NCBI GenBank assembly: GCA_963971425.1
Contig: OZ020517.1
Span: 24,004,462 to 24,068,461 of the forward strand
From: Bryoerythrophyllum caledonicum
Lineage: Eukaryota > Streptophyta > Bryopsida > Pottiales > Pottiaceae
Length of the DNA: 64,000 nucleotides
Direction: 5' to 3'
In this document: in pieces, positions 36,316 through 47,024 of the stretch
Layout of the letters: each line of letters opens with the position of its first letter
How positions within the stretch are numbered: position 1 is the stretch's first letter
Translations under genes and position numbers: made by a program
Notes under the pieces: generated by a model
What the model was told of the DNA's origin: nothing
What the model saw: only the letters and a program-made list of their open reading frames with translations
Databases searched by the model: none

Positions 36316-36515
36316 NNNNNNNNNNNNNNNNNNNNNNNNNNNNNNNNNNNNNNNNNNNNNNNNNNNNNNNNNNNNNNNNNNNNNNNNNNNNNNNNNNNNN
36401 NNNNNNNNNNNNNNNNNNNNNNNNNNNNNNNNNNNNNNNNNNNNNNNNNNNNNNNNNNNNNNNNNNNNNNNNNNNNNNNNNNNNNNNNNNNNNNNNNNNN
36501 NNNNNNNNNNNNNNN
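36316..36515. other. assembly gap (200 Ns)
   Basis: Exactly 200 unknown bases. The round number suggests a placeholder and not a measured length. Open frames that run across it are artefacts. Confidence 0.98.
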
Positions 36516-36675
36516 GCCCGGCCCATCTCCGGACGCGCCCGCTCCCTTCACGCGCCCGCCCCACTGTCTGCACGCGCGCGACCCTGTTGACGACGTGTCA
36601 GCCACGTAATCGCCTTCGTGGCAGTGGGTAAATTGATTTACCTCGAGTCATGGTCAAACTAGGGTTGACCCTTAT

Positions 36676-36745
36676 CGGACGGACAGCAGCCTCTACCGGA
36701 CGGACAGCCGGACGGACGGACACTACCGGACGGACGGACGGCCGA
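36676..36745. repeat. short ccggacggaca tandem array
   Basis: Repeated accggacggacag / cggacggacgga strings, related in motif to the cggacgg array at 31.2-31.9 kb. It follows a GC-rich segment resuming after the gap. Confidence 0.7.
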
Positions 36746-36922
36746 ACAACCCTGACCCTAATTCTACCAAAAAATTGGCAGCGCTTCCGCGTGGTTTTTG
36801 TATTTAGAAAATTAGGGTTCAAGTCATACACATGGAATTGAAGAGGTTCGAGGGAGAAAAGAAAAGGGGCTCCCTGAGTTAATTCGGTTCACCCTCCATC
36901 CTTAGCCTTCGACTTGCTTTGT

Positions 36923-37104
36923 CAGCTCGTGATCTTGCTCCTCTTGTTCAGCTCGTGATCTTGCTCCTCTTGTTCAGCTCGTGATCTTGCTCCTCTTGTT
37001 CAGCTCGTGATCTTGCTCCTCTTGTTCAGCTCGCGATCTTGCTCCTCTTGTTCAGCTCGCGATCTTGCTCCTCTTGTTCAGCTCGCGATCTTGCTCCTCT
37101 TGTT
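36923..37104. repeat. 26-bp minisatellite, seven copies
   Basis: Seven uninterrupted units of cagctcgtgatcttgctcct plus cttgtt. The last three carry ctcgcg in place of ctcgtg. There are no spacers, so it is not CRISPR-like. It is the leading part of a compound repeat region. Confidence 0.95.
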
Positions 37105-37110
37105 GGTGCT

Positions 37111-37390
37111 CTTCACTCCGCAGCCCGTATCTTCGTCGTCACAGCTCCGATCCGCGCGTTCTTGAGCTTGTTGGAAAGCCAACGTTCTAATCTATCTACT
37201 CCTAAAATCTTAGCCCGATTGGACAAGAACTCCGCTACTGACGAGGGAAAACCTGAGGCCGTATGAGATCCGCCACCGATCCTCCAGCTGGTCGTCCTCA
37301 CTCCGCCGCCCGTATCTTCGTCGTCACAGCTCCGATCCGCGTGTTCTTGAGCTTGTTCGAAAGCCAACGTTCTAATCTATCAACTCTCCT
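37111..37390. repeat. ~186-bp tandem duplication (partial second copy)
   Basis: 37111-37203 and 37297-37390 share cgtatcttcgtcgtcacagc, tccgatccgcg, gttcttgagcttgtt and gaaagccaacgttctaatct with few differences. The intervening ~95 bp appear once. No gene is supported. Confidence 0.85.
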
Positions 37391-38373
37391 GTTTTCGCAA
37401 CGATTGAATCACATTCCAGCCCACAGGAGGGGGAAATCTGAACCCTACCTCCCTCTCTCCTTCCACACACCTCTCTCGGTTTCCTAGCTCCTACCACACA
37501 CCTCTCTCACTCGTACCTCCCACCCTTCGAATGAGCGCCCTCCAAGGGGGTAACCCCAAGGCCCTTGCTCCCTTCTTTGTTCCCAAGGTCGTTCCCTTCG
37601 TCGTTCACAGCCGCCAATTTGGGTGGGCACATTAATGGTCACACTAAACAACTAGTAACTAAAAAGCAATAATTCACTAGCCACCCTTGCATTTAACACA
37701 AGTGGGTGTCCCACTAACCAAGGAATATCTAAATCTAAACTTTGACTCCATGCCACATGTGTGTGCATGATCTCAATAAGTGAGCTATTAGCTAATTTTC
37801 AAAGGTGCAAAAATCTAATTTAACCTACCTAAATTGAATTCCCCTTGCTTGGGGTAATTCCTAATTTACTTAGTGATTGATGAGGATTCTTTTCCACTTC
37901 TTTTGGACCCTTTTGACTATTTTTTTAAGGGCTTTTAACGCCCCATTCTTTTTTCTTTTCTCCTCACCATCCTCCTTCTTCTTCTCCCATTTTTTTGATT
38001 TCGTGATTTCTTCATCGTGACCGAATATGGTCTACAACTCGATAGGAGGTAAATTCTTCTCCACCACTACTCATTTTAATTCTTTTCTAATTTTCTTTTG
38101 TCTTTTTTCCCTTCTCTCTTTGCTTTTCTTTTCTGGTTTATTCCCCTTTTTTTTTCTTCCTTTTTGGCTAACTACATAAATTCCGCGATTGCCCATAAAT
38201 GGCTCCTCTTTTAGTGAGGGGAAAGGCCACTTGGCCATTTTAATAAAAAAACCACGAGCTAGTCCATGGGATAACCCATTTTCACCACTCATTAGCCTTA
38301 ATGGACCCGACGTGAGGTCCATTCATCACCGTGAGCCGTTTTTGCGGCTCACATCACCCTTGTTTATTGCAAA
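37391..38373. other. non-coding, pyrimidine-rich DNA beyond the Gypsy remnant
   Basis: Contains ctctct/ccttc-rich stretches (37.4-37.6 and 37.9-38.2 kb). In the direction of the Gypsy remnant this is where reverse transcriptase would be expected, but no RT, RNase H or integrase motif is seen. Confidence 0.4.
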
Positions 38374-40342
38374 CTATTGAGCCAACAAACAAAAGGTTTC
38401 ACCACTAAGTTGTTCTTGACTAACTAAGTGGATGTCCAACCCATCAAGGCTGGGCTCGCGTGTATCGTTAAGGACTTTTGGCTTTCCATCAGTCCCTACC
38501 ATCACCACTTCTAGTTTTGGCCTTCTCGTAATCTCAACTCCATAAAAGTCAATAAAAGTGTTGCCTGGCACAAAATCAACACCAGCGAAGTCACACACTG
38601 TGAAATCCTCAACTAAGTTAGTGTTGCCTACTTCAAAACTTGAGCCTGGCACTACTTGTGTTGCTAGACTTACTACCTTGGGCAAATGCCACTTTGACAG
38701 CCTCCTTTGTTGGCTCCATCTTCAACTCCATCCTCTTAGCACAACTTGTGCTCACGAACGAGTTCGTGGCTCCTGAGTCAAGCAACAAAGAAACATTAGT
38801 TCCCTTTAACTTACCTTTCAAGTAGACTAAGCCCTTGTGATGACTGATAATATTAAACTTGGCGTCAAAACCTCCTCCAAACACCATGGCCCGGAGGTGA
38901 AGGCTCTTCATCACCTTAGCATTCTTCTTCGAGGGTGATTGCACTTCTGGCTCCTCAATGTGAGCTTTTGGCAAAACACTCAAACTAGGATCTGTAGGCG
39001 TGACCTCCCTTATGGTGGCCAATACCTTTTCACTCTTGAATGGCCTTGGTTTTGCTTCATTTTTGCAATCCTTAGCCAAGTGACCCGAGTGTTGGCAATT
39101 GTAGCAGCTGTCGTTATCATGGCGCCCTTTCTTGTCTTTCCCACATTAGTCCTTCTTGCCCTTGTGGTCTTCATTGTTAAACTTTCTTTTGAAGTTCTTA
39201 TCTTTGGCCTTATTATTGTTTTGGTTTTGGTTGGAGTTCTTCTCCTTCTACCCCCCATGGCTAACTCCACTTGAAGAACTTTCCACCATGAGTTGGTCTG
39301 CCAGGACCAAGACCTCATCCAAGTGTTGAAAGACCATTTTCCTTTTAAAATACTTCTGCCTTGTAGCCTCCTCTAGACCGGCGTAGAAGCAAACCAACTT
39401 CGAGTATTCATTCATATTCTTGCAAGACACCATCTTGGCTTGAAACTCCCTAGCATAACTTTTGAGGGGACCTTTTCCACTCCCTTGATTCAAGTGAACT
39501 ATGGCTATATCATCAAGGAAGTGTTGGTGCTTTGGCACAAACCTGGCCAAAAGCATTTCCTTTACCTCTTCCCATGACCTTTCCATCCAATCCAATGCCT
39601 TGTTCTTTTTTGCCAAGTACCACTCCAAGGCGGTGTTGTCAAGTAGAGTGGGCAGGGTCTTCACCCTTCTTGCCCCTTTGATGTCAGTGGCATCAAACCA
39701 CACTTCTACCTCTTTAAGAAACTTCCTCATGGGCCTCTTCACTTACACATCACTCCACTTCTTTGGAGCAGGCACCTTTGGAAGTGTGCCTCTGTCAACC
39801 TCTTTGGCCCCACCCCAAGTCTCTCTTTCTTTTTTCGCTTCATCTCTCACCATCTTCATGATGTCAGGAAGTGAAAAAGTCACTTGGATGTCTTCCACTG
39901 TCCTTGAAGTGGGGGCTACTTGAGTTGGCACCACTCTTGGTGGACTTGCCCCATCAGTCCCTTGGGAGGGATTTTTCTCCCCCTTTGGATTTCTTCTATC
40001 ACTCCCCCTTGTGCCCTCTGAGGCAATAGACTCACTTGGTGAGGAGGAGGAGTCTCCTTTGGATGGCCCTCCCTTGGAAGGGCCACCTTTAGCACTTCCA
40101 CTTGGAATGAGAGTTGGAGCCTCCATGGCTCTTTCCCCTTGGGCGCCCTCTTCCACCACTTGGTCATTGGCTCCCAGACTTGGAGAGCCAGTGGTTTTCT
40201 TGGAGGGGGCCTTCTTCTTAATGGGCCTTTTTGGCAAAGTGCCTAGGGCTCTAGCCAAGTCCTCTTTCCTTAGGATTTCATCAACATCCACGGCCCCTTC
40301 ACTTGGTGGCGCCTCCACCACCGCCTCCTTTCCTCTAGTCAT
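38374..40342 (-). pseudogene. Gypsy-type gag and protease remnant
   Basis: Minus-strand trail from an ATG at 40342. It comprises a charged, disordered N-terminal part (40342-39743, stop TAA); a retrotransposon gag domain (39742-39248, VEVWFDATDIKGARRVKTLP, ALEWYLAKKNKALDWMERSW); a CCHC zinc knuckle CYNCQHSGHLAKDC (39065-39106); and an aspartic protease with LLLDSGATNSFVS followed by VDFVPGNTFIDFYGVEI. Frames change between parts. It ends near 38374, with no RT, RNase H or integrase downstream. A Met-tRNA-like primer binding site lies just upstream at 40415-40426. The element is therefore either truncated or a non-autonomous gag-protease form. Confidence 0.8.
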
Positions 40343-40414
40343 GGTTCAAGTCCTCCTCTTGGGCCTCACCACCACAACCAATCTTGGTCCAGCCACGCCT
40401 TGCTAGCTGGTCTC

Positions 40415-40426
40415 GCTCTGATATCA
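40415..40426 (-). promoter_or_regulatory. primer binding site of the Gypsy element
   Basis: On the minus strand this reads TGATATCAGAGC, one base off the classical initiator-Met-tRNA site TGGTATCAGAGC. It sits one base after the putative LTR end ...ctttaca, as expected. Confidence 0.65.
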
Positions 40427-40671
40427 ATGTAAAGTCCCTAAACTCCACCTTAGTTTAGATCCTTTCTTTTACCTGGACCCAAACACCCCTTAGTGTTAGT
40501 GGTGAACTTACTTCACTTTACTTATTGGCCCCAAACCCCTAAGTCCCCAAGTGGCCCTTTGGTATGGGTAACCAAGTGTCTCCACCTGGTACCCCAGACC
40601 AAATTCCTCTTTTCGGTGAGGAGGGACCTTCCCTCTATCCCCCTCAATACTAGGGTCCCCGTCAAACCCTT

Positions 40672-40931
40672 TGTTGAGAGACGTGAAACAATCGAACCAG
40701 ATGAATAGCTAGAACACATTAGCCTGAGTGAGCTCAGGCCTTGGTTTATTTACCTCAAGGCATTAATGCCTTGGGATAAACGGTAGGTTCAGTTAGTTGT
40801 GGGTTTAACTGCTAGTAGCTCGTGGTTAACTGCGTGTTAACTAGGAGATCTACCTAATCCGGGTAGGTGAGCTGAATGATCCTGATTAAGAACCTTGGAG
40901 TGAATGGATGTACATTCATCCTATTTTAACA
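40672..40931 (-). repeat. Copia 3' LTR
   Basis: On the minus strand it begins TGTTAAAAT and ends CTCTCAACA. It pairs with 45555-45814 without length change. The internal purine tract lies at 40932-40945. Confidence 0.92.
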
Positions 40932-41132
40932 CTCCTCCTCGAACGATGATCTTCCTCATTAAAAAAACTTCAAAAATATGAAGGAAAATGAGTGAAGTCA
41001 TCGTTCGGAATCTAATTTACTCAGGGTTCTCATACCTGCTGCTATGATTAACTTCTGGTGTTGGGGAGCGGGTAATGCTTTCGTCAGAACATCGGCGATG
41101 TTGTCGGCCGATGGGATCTTCTTGATCTGAAT

Positions 41133-41468
41133 CTAATTAGTTTCGGTGAGGTCTTGTGTGTAACCAAAGATGTGGGGGCTAATGTGTTTGACACGGTCAG
41201 CCTTGATGAATCTAGAAGACACTTGCTCGATACACGCCGTGTTGTCTTCGAATATGATCGTTGCGTTGTTTCTAGGTGGAAGTCCACTCATCTGAAAAAT
41301 TGCCTCTTGCATGGTGCACAACCATATTGCCTCGCGTGATGCTTCGTGGAAGGCAAGCAGCTCGGCATGGTTGGTGGAGGTGGCGGTGACCGTTTGCTTG
41401 GTTAATCGCCATGATATCGGTGCACCGTTCTTGATGAAAATATAGCTAGTCTGGGACTTGGCGGACAA
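41133..41468 (-). pseudogene. Copia RNase H domain
   Basis: Contains SYIFIKNGAPISWRLTKQ, the acidic residues of NHAELLAFHEASREAIWL and of FEDNTACIEQ, and the tail RVKHISPHIF. These match the C-terminal RNase H of Copia polyproteins. The segment connecting it to RT (41469-41609) is out of frame. Confidence 0.85.
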
Positions 41469-41609
41469 GGGATCGGTCTTGAATCCAAAGTTGGCGTATC
41501 CGATTATGTCGCTCGATGCTTGTTTTCAATAGTGAAGTCCGAGGTCCTCTATCCCGCGGAGGTATCGGAGGAGGTGCTTGATGCCTTGCCAATGTCGGGC
41601 CGTGGGCTT

Positions 41610-42660
41610 CTAGCTGTGACGTGCAAGTACACTGACTGCGAACGAGATGTCCGGCCTCGTGTTGGTGGCGAGGTATAGTAGGGCTCCGACCGCTGCTAGG
41701 TATTGGGATTTGTCGATCCCCTCCTTGTTGTCTTCGGTTTGTCGATATGGATCTTCTTTGGTGCGACTCTTGCCGATCATGGGGGCGGACAGTGCATTGG
41801 CATTCTCCATATTGAATGCACGTAGCATCTTCTTGACGTAGGTCTGTTGATGAAGAAGCAAGCTGCCGTCCTCAAAGTGTTTGATTTGTAGACCCAAGCA
41901 GTAGGATGTGCGACCTAATACTTTCATCTCGAATTTTTCGGTAAGTAATGTTTCTACATATTTACTTAAAGTTGATGTCTCTATCGAGTTGAAGTCATCA
42001 ACGTATACCGCGAGGATCACGAAACCAGTATCGTCCTTGAGGATGAATACACATGGTAGGGCTGAGTGGGTTGTGAATCCTCGGGAAAGTAGAAAGGACT
42101 TTAGGTGGTGATACCATGCACGGCCAGCTTGTTTCAAGCCATACAAGGCCTTGTGGATTCTCAATCCAACAAACTTCCCGGGTTGGGGAGAGGTATCACC
42201 TGGTAGGAAGTGTAGTGGGGGTTTAATGTGGATCTAGGTGTCTAGGTCACCGTATATATATGTTGTAACCACGTCTAATAGACGGGTTTCGAGGGTTAGC
42301 TGGACCGCTATGCTTAGAAGGTACCGAAAAGATGTACTGTTCAATACATGGGAGTAAGTTTGCTCAAAATCTATCCCTGGTTTCTGTGTGTACCCTTGGG
42401 CTACTAGCCTGACCTTAAATTGAAGGACTTTATGGTGCTCATCTCGTTTGCGGGTAAATATCAGCTTGTGCCCTATGGATTTGTTTGTGAGTTGGTCACT
42501 AGGGGTCCAAAAACTTCACGTTTTCTAAGGGATTTGTATTCGTTTTGTAAGGCTTTCTCCCACTGTGGTCAATCTGGACTACTCTTGGCCTGGTCTAGTG
42601 TAGTTGGGTCTATCTTGGGGTGGGTGAGGAATGATTGAAAATTGTCCCACGGGATTTATG
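41610..42660 (-). pseudogene. Copia reverse transcriptase domain
   Basis: The intact part (42164-41610) has KALYGLKQAGRAWYHHL, the catalytic YVDD in VILAVYVDDFNSIE, YCLGLQIKHFEDGSLLLHQ and YLATNTRPDISFAVSVLARH. The N-terminal part (to about 42660) is recognisable as SPDWPQWEKALQNE-like sequence but carries several stops and shifts, so the polyprotein cannot be made as one chain. Confidence 0.87.
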
Positions 42661-42835
42661 CGGTCGGCTCTGATGGGTTGTAATGCATATGCATGGATGC
42701 ACGTGCTCGGGGGGTCGGATTCGTTTTTCATTTTTTGGCTTAGGTCACTGGGACCGGGTTGCTTGAACCGGGTACGGGACTTCTAACGATCCGGGATCCC
42801 GAGTGGAATCCATCAGGGATGTTCTCGGCCAGGTT

Positions 42836-43860
42836 CTATAGGTTTATTAATTTTCTAACCTCAGTTTTAGCTAGAACAGTCCATAGGTCTGGATTTAGGG
42901 TCAAGGTTTCTAAATCTTTGAAGTTCAGGGCTTTGTAGGAGGCTAGGTTTGGGATGCCCGAGAATTTTTTTTCTATACACTTACAGTTCTGAAATCTTGC
43001 CTTGTAAATATCGTCACTCTTGGGGAGTTTGTATCGAATGATACTTGGGGAGTCATATCCAAGGTATATGGCTCTAGTTCTGTGGGGTGTTAAGGTCTTT
43101 TGTTTTGGGTCAAAAATGGGGACCCATACTTCGCAGCCAGAGGTGCGTAAGTGTGCAATATGGGATATTCTACCGGAAGCTAGTTCGAGCGGGGTTTGGG
43201 TTTGTAGAAGCTTTGGCTTGAACCTAAGTAATACAGCGGCGTGTAAAACAGCATGATCCCACAAGGTGAACGATAGGTTTGCATAAAATAAAAGAGGTCT
43301 AACTATGAGCTGATTTTTTTTTATATATGCTTCTGCTAGACCGTTCTGGGCATGTTCATACGGAACCGAGTAAGTCAATTCTATCCCGGATGCTACACAA
43401 AAATCTTTGAAGGCTTGGGGTTTGAATTCTAGAGCGTTATCCATTCTAAGATAACAAAACTGATTGTCAGGGAAGTGGTTCCGGAATCTAATAAGCATCG
43501 CTAAGGTTTTAGGGAAGACCATATTTCGGGTTGTAAGTAATGAAACCTCAGCATGTCTCCTAGATGCATCAACAAGCACAAAGAAGTATTTAAACTGACC
43601 GGATTGGGATGTAATGGAGCCGCACCAATTGCCATGGAGGCGGTGTAAGGCGGTTGGCATCTCTGTCGGGAGCTTCCACCTCGACGGTTGTCTTATTAGC
43701 TTCCCTTGTATGCATGCGGGGCACTCATCCACGCGCTTTGTGTCGTTGGTGCACAGGTCGTGGCCTATGAGTTGAGGGATCATCTTTCTCATCATCGTCG
43801 TTCACGGATGGCCTAGCTGGCGGTGCCACAAGTTGGCCTTGCTGCTGGTGGCTAGGAACG
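42836..43860 (-). pseudogene. Copia integrase with pre-integrase zinc-binding region
   Basis: Begins with NLWHRQLGHP near 43830, then CPACIQGKLIRQPSRWKLP. The core has the D,D,E triad: D in YFFVLVDASRRH, D in CYLRMDNALEFK and E in HAQNGLAEAYIKK. A C-terminal GIYLGYDSPS-like motif (AIYLGYDSPSIIRYKLP) follows. One stop separates the LGHP region from the rest. Confidence 0.87.
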
Positions 43861-43931
43861 ATGATATCATGCCCCTTGGGGGTAGGCCATGATGACATGC
43901 TCCAAGGCATCTATCAACCTCTTCTTCACCT

Positions 43932-44549
43932 CTACAAGGGGGGCTCGACTTGCTTGATAGCAAGCTCGTATAGGCCGTTGGCTCCCGCATGTGCGGTGGC
44001 GAGGATCGTTGGCCCTCGCCTGAGCTCCAGCACCTTTTCATTGTCCTCACGCGCAGCGGAGACGTGGATATTGTTGGCCCGTAAGTCACGATAGCTGATC
44101 AAGCTACGTGGGGCGTCTGGGGCATACATAGCCCGTGCACAGGTGAGGGGGGCTCCCCCGAGCAAAACAATCGATGCCCGGCCTTCACGAAACTTGAAGT
44201 TCCTTGTGCCTGCTATTGTAACTATGTCACAACTTTGCCACGGTTCGTTTCGAGTTTTGAACTCGAAGTACGACGGGTCTTGTAAAATGATGTGAGCAGA
44301 GGCGCTGTCTAGCAAGGCAATTTTGGTTGTGCTGACTGGCGCTACTCGTTGGACCATATAGTTTTTTGGATCAAGCTCAGTGAGTGTGAGGGAGGGTGCA
44401 TTGAGGGTGTGTGTTCCCCTCTTGTCCTCTTTCAGTGATTGCAACTCTTTATACATCTCACAGACATACTAGGAGGCACGACATTCTTTGGCGTAATGAC
44501 CGAGGCGACCACATTTATGACACGTGCCTTTGACTGTCCTAGTGGATGA
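43932..44549 (-). pseudogene. Copia CCHC knuckle and protease
   Basis: The zinc knuckle CHKCGRLGHYAKEC lies at 44481-44522, followed by a TAG in place of a coding codon. The protease motif is IALLDSASAHIIL, a DSAS variant of the usual DSGA that I have seen in this plant Copia group. Downstream RSLISYRDLRANNIHV is typical of the region before the integrase. Confidence 0.78.
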
Positions 44550-45374
44550 CTAAAAAGATGTTTTGTTTTTTGGTTTATATACATACCTCGGGTTTTGGAG
44601 ATTTTTATTCCACTCTTGCTTCGGCTTCCAGCTGCCCTTTGATTTTCGGCGTGGTACATAAAAAATGTGTGACTTCCGGCTGCCGTTGCCTTGTGCTGGC
44701 TTGGAGTTGTGTAATTTTGCCGGATTCGAGGTCTGCGGTTGACGCTGTACTTTGCTTGTATGGATCTCCTTGGTTGGGCGCGATTCGGCGTTCTTCAGCA
44801 GCAGTTGTTGTTGCTTCTCAGCCAATAGCAGATAAGACATGAGTTCGGCATACGTCGTGAACCTCATGTTGTGGTATTGCTGGGCTAAGATTGCACATGC
44901 AGGTGGAAACATGGACAGCGTCTTGTCAATCAATTCGGTGTCTGCTACTATGTTGCCGCAAAGTCGGAGTTGTGCAACAATTATGTGGAGCTCCGAGTTG
45001 AATGCAAGAAAGCTGGGGAAGTCCATGACACGAAGAGCGATCCACTCGCTATGGGCTTGAGGTAAAAATATGGTTTCCTCGTGTTTGAATCGGGCCTCCA
45101 ACCCTGCCTACAATGCGGGGGGGTCTTCTACCTAGATATACAGTTGTTGAAGTGAAGGATCAAGGTGACGTTGAAGGAGAAGATGTGTGTGCCATTTGTA
45201 CGTAGCCGGAATCTCCTCCTCGGGTGCTGGGTCTAATGTGACGTCTAATTCCTCTGCGCATAAGTATGTCCGCATGTCAATGTTCTAGCCTAAGTAGTTT
45301 GATCCATCGGGTTCTAAAGGTTCAAAGATGAGAGGCTGTATGCGGCTATCGCGAGGTGGGCGATGTGCTGCCAT
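44550..45374 (-). pseudogene. Copia gag
   Basis: Starts with an ATG at 45374 (MAAHRPPRDSRIQPLIFEPL), then SNYLG followed by TAG, further TAG codons near 45130 and 45115, and an open stretch 45101-44550 with RLCGNIVADTELIDKTLSMF and YHNMRFTTYAELMSYLLLAE. This is the UBN2-type gag of Copia elements. The three internal stops fit single transitions in Trp or Gln codons. Confidence 0.82.
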
Positions 45375-45554
45375 AGCTATAACTTCTATGGTTTCCTCAA
45401 CATGTTCGGCTTTTAATGTCTCTATTTATAGACTATAAAGTTGATTGTCTAAACGACAAAACAAAAAAAAAACTTCATATATGTCTACACAAGCGAAGGA
45501 TGATGAAGAGAACAAAAAAAAATTTGGAGGACATGAGCAAAAGTGCTGATAACG

Positions 45555-45814
45555 TGTTGAAAGGCATAATACAATCGAACCAGATGAACAGCGAAAACAC
45601 ATTAGCCTGCGTGAGCTGAGGCCTTGATTTATTTACCTCAAGGCATTAATGCCTCGGGATTAACGGTAGGTTCAGTTAGTTGTGGGTTTAACTGCTCGTA
45701 GCTGGTGGTTAACTAGGTGTTAACTAGGAGATCTACCTAATCCGGGTAGGTGAGTTGAATGCTCTTGATTAAGAACCCCGGAGTGAATGGATGTACATTC
45801 ATCATATTTTAACA
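45555..45814 (-). repeat. Copia 5' LTR
   Basis: On the minus strand it begins TGTTAAAATATG and ends CTTTCAACA, followed inward by cgttatcagcac. Its outer edge is followed by the target duplication ccctt at 45815-45819. Confidence 0.92.
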
Positions 45815-45969
45815 CCCTTGCTTGAGAGCTAGTGTCCCTTAAGCGCCATGTGTCGCCATGGCGCCTATGGTGCATTTAAACCACGACGGGCAAAGGGAGT
45901 CCTCGTGGTGCCTTGGCACCACAAGGCCTTTCTAGGCCGCTCCTCTTTGAGGCGCACCTTCTTCACTTA

Positions 45970-46165
45970 GGCGTCACCACTCAAGGGTGACGCTCCCTCA
46001 AAGCGCCGCCGCTCCTTTGTAGCGGCACTCCAGGGTGCCACTACTTCTTGGTGACACCACTCCAGGGTGACACCCACCTAAGGTACCAAGACACCACCAC
46101 TCCAGGATGACGTCCCAAAGCGCCACCACTCAAGGACGCCACCACTCCAGGGTGGCGCCACTTCA
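45970..46165. repeat. ccaccactccagggtgacg minisatellite inside the Gypsy LTR
   Basis: Irregular repeats of caccactc(c/a)agggtgacgc with gcgcc spacers. Unit lengths vary (about 20-35 bp). It lies in the distal half of the split LTR block. Confidence 0.65.
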
Positions 46166-46255
46166 GGGTCCCGCAGTCACTACATTTCCACCACTAGGGT
46201 GGAGGCGTCCCCATCCATGGTCACGCCCTTCCCCACATTTAGGGAGGTGACTTCT

Positions 46256-46386
46256 TAAATGCAGCAATATATGAGTAAGTGTAAGAACCAAAATAAAAAT
46301 TGAGATTGCTATCACATAATATGCACATATAGCCTAGTCAAAGATGCTCTCAACCCATACTAACCAGCTTTTAGTTGGTCCATAAT
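46256..46386. repeat. dispersed ~130-bp repeat, copy 2
   Basis: Same family and orientation as 30026-30156. Here it directly flanks the putative Gypsy LTR end and is preceded by agggaggtgac, so it marks the older DNA that the Gypsy element entered. Confidence 0.8.
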
Positions 46387-47024
46387 GCATAAAAATACAC
46401 TATCCAAGTCAATATAATCCACTCATTGTCCCTAACTACAAACACAACCATAAGTCCAAGTATGAAGAAGATATCTCATATTTTTGTAAAACAGCAATTC
46501 TTGAATTTGGGTTACGGATCCAAGATCTAAATGAACGAGTGTCTGTTTTACAAAACATTAGAAAAATATTATCAGACAATGTGCTACTATGTAAATGAGG
46601 TATCATACTCTAAAGATCCAAACCATCTCAGCAATGAAGCATCGTCCCAACACATCAACGACAATCATGAATGTTAGTTAATAATAGCAGTGTTGAAGAA
46701 TATATTTTAACAAGATTTTCTCTATTTTTGCTAAATAACTAGTTCCAAATTTGGGTTTTTGGATCCGAAACACAAATTCACGAATATTTATTTTATGAAG
46801 CCTTAGGCTGATATCATTAAATAAGCTAATATTCAATGCAAGACCATCAAGTACTTTTGAGATATTCACGTGCACATGATCGATGGTTTACTATAAGTGG
46901 CTTAAAGCAATGAAAAGTTACATGCATATTCAATTTTAAAATCAAATTCAACCATACAAACGGTTAACAAATAATTTTTTACTTCCGTGGCGTCTACAAT
47001 GAGTAGTCTAGCTCTAATACACGC

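Larger units (their letters stand above)
40672..45814 (-). mobile_element. Ty1/Copia LTR retrotransposon, structurally complete but decayed
   Basis: 5143 bp bounded by two 260-bp LTRs and a 5-bp target duplication CCCTT (40667-40671 and 45815-45819). The domain order on the minus strand is gag, CCHC knuckle, protease, integrase, RT, RNase H, which is diagnostic of Copia. Just inside the 5' LTR is cgttatcagcac, the internal Met-tRNA type primer site known from many plant Copia elements. Just inside the 3' LTR is a purine tract gaggaggag. The reading frames are broken by frameshifts and stops, several replacing Trp (TGG to TAG). By hand count the LTRs differ at about 23 of 260 positions, so the insertion is not recent. 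Confidence 0.93.
40428..46237 (-). repeat. putative Gypsy 5' LTR, split by the Copia insertion
   Basis: With the Copia element and one CCCTT removed, 40428-40671 and 45820-46237 form a block of roughly 660 bp. On the minus strand it starts TGTGGGGAAGGG and ends GGGACTTTACA, next to the primer binding site. TG...CA ends fit an LTR. No second copy is visible in the window, so the boundary at 46237 is an inference. Confidence 0.5.

Noticed and set aside
36204-36631. Open frames spanning the N run
   Set aside because: The unknown bases contribute most of their length; they are artefacts of the gap.
36923-37104. Seven direct repeats as a CRISPR array
   Set aside because: There are no spacers, the units abut each other, and the context is a plant nuclear genome.
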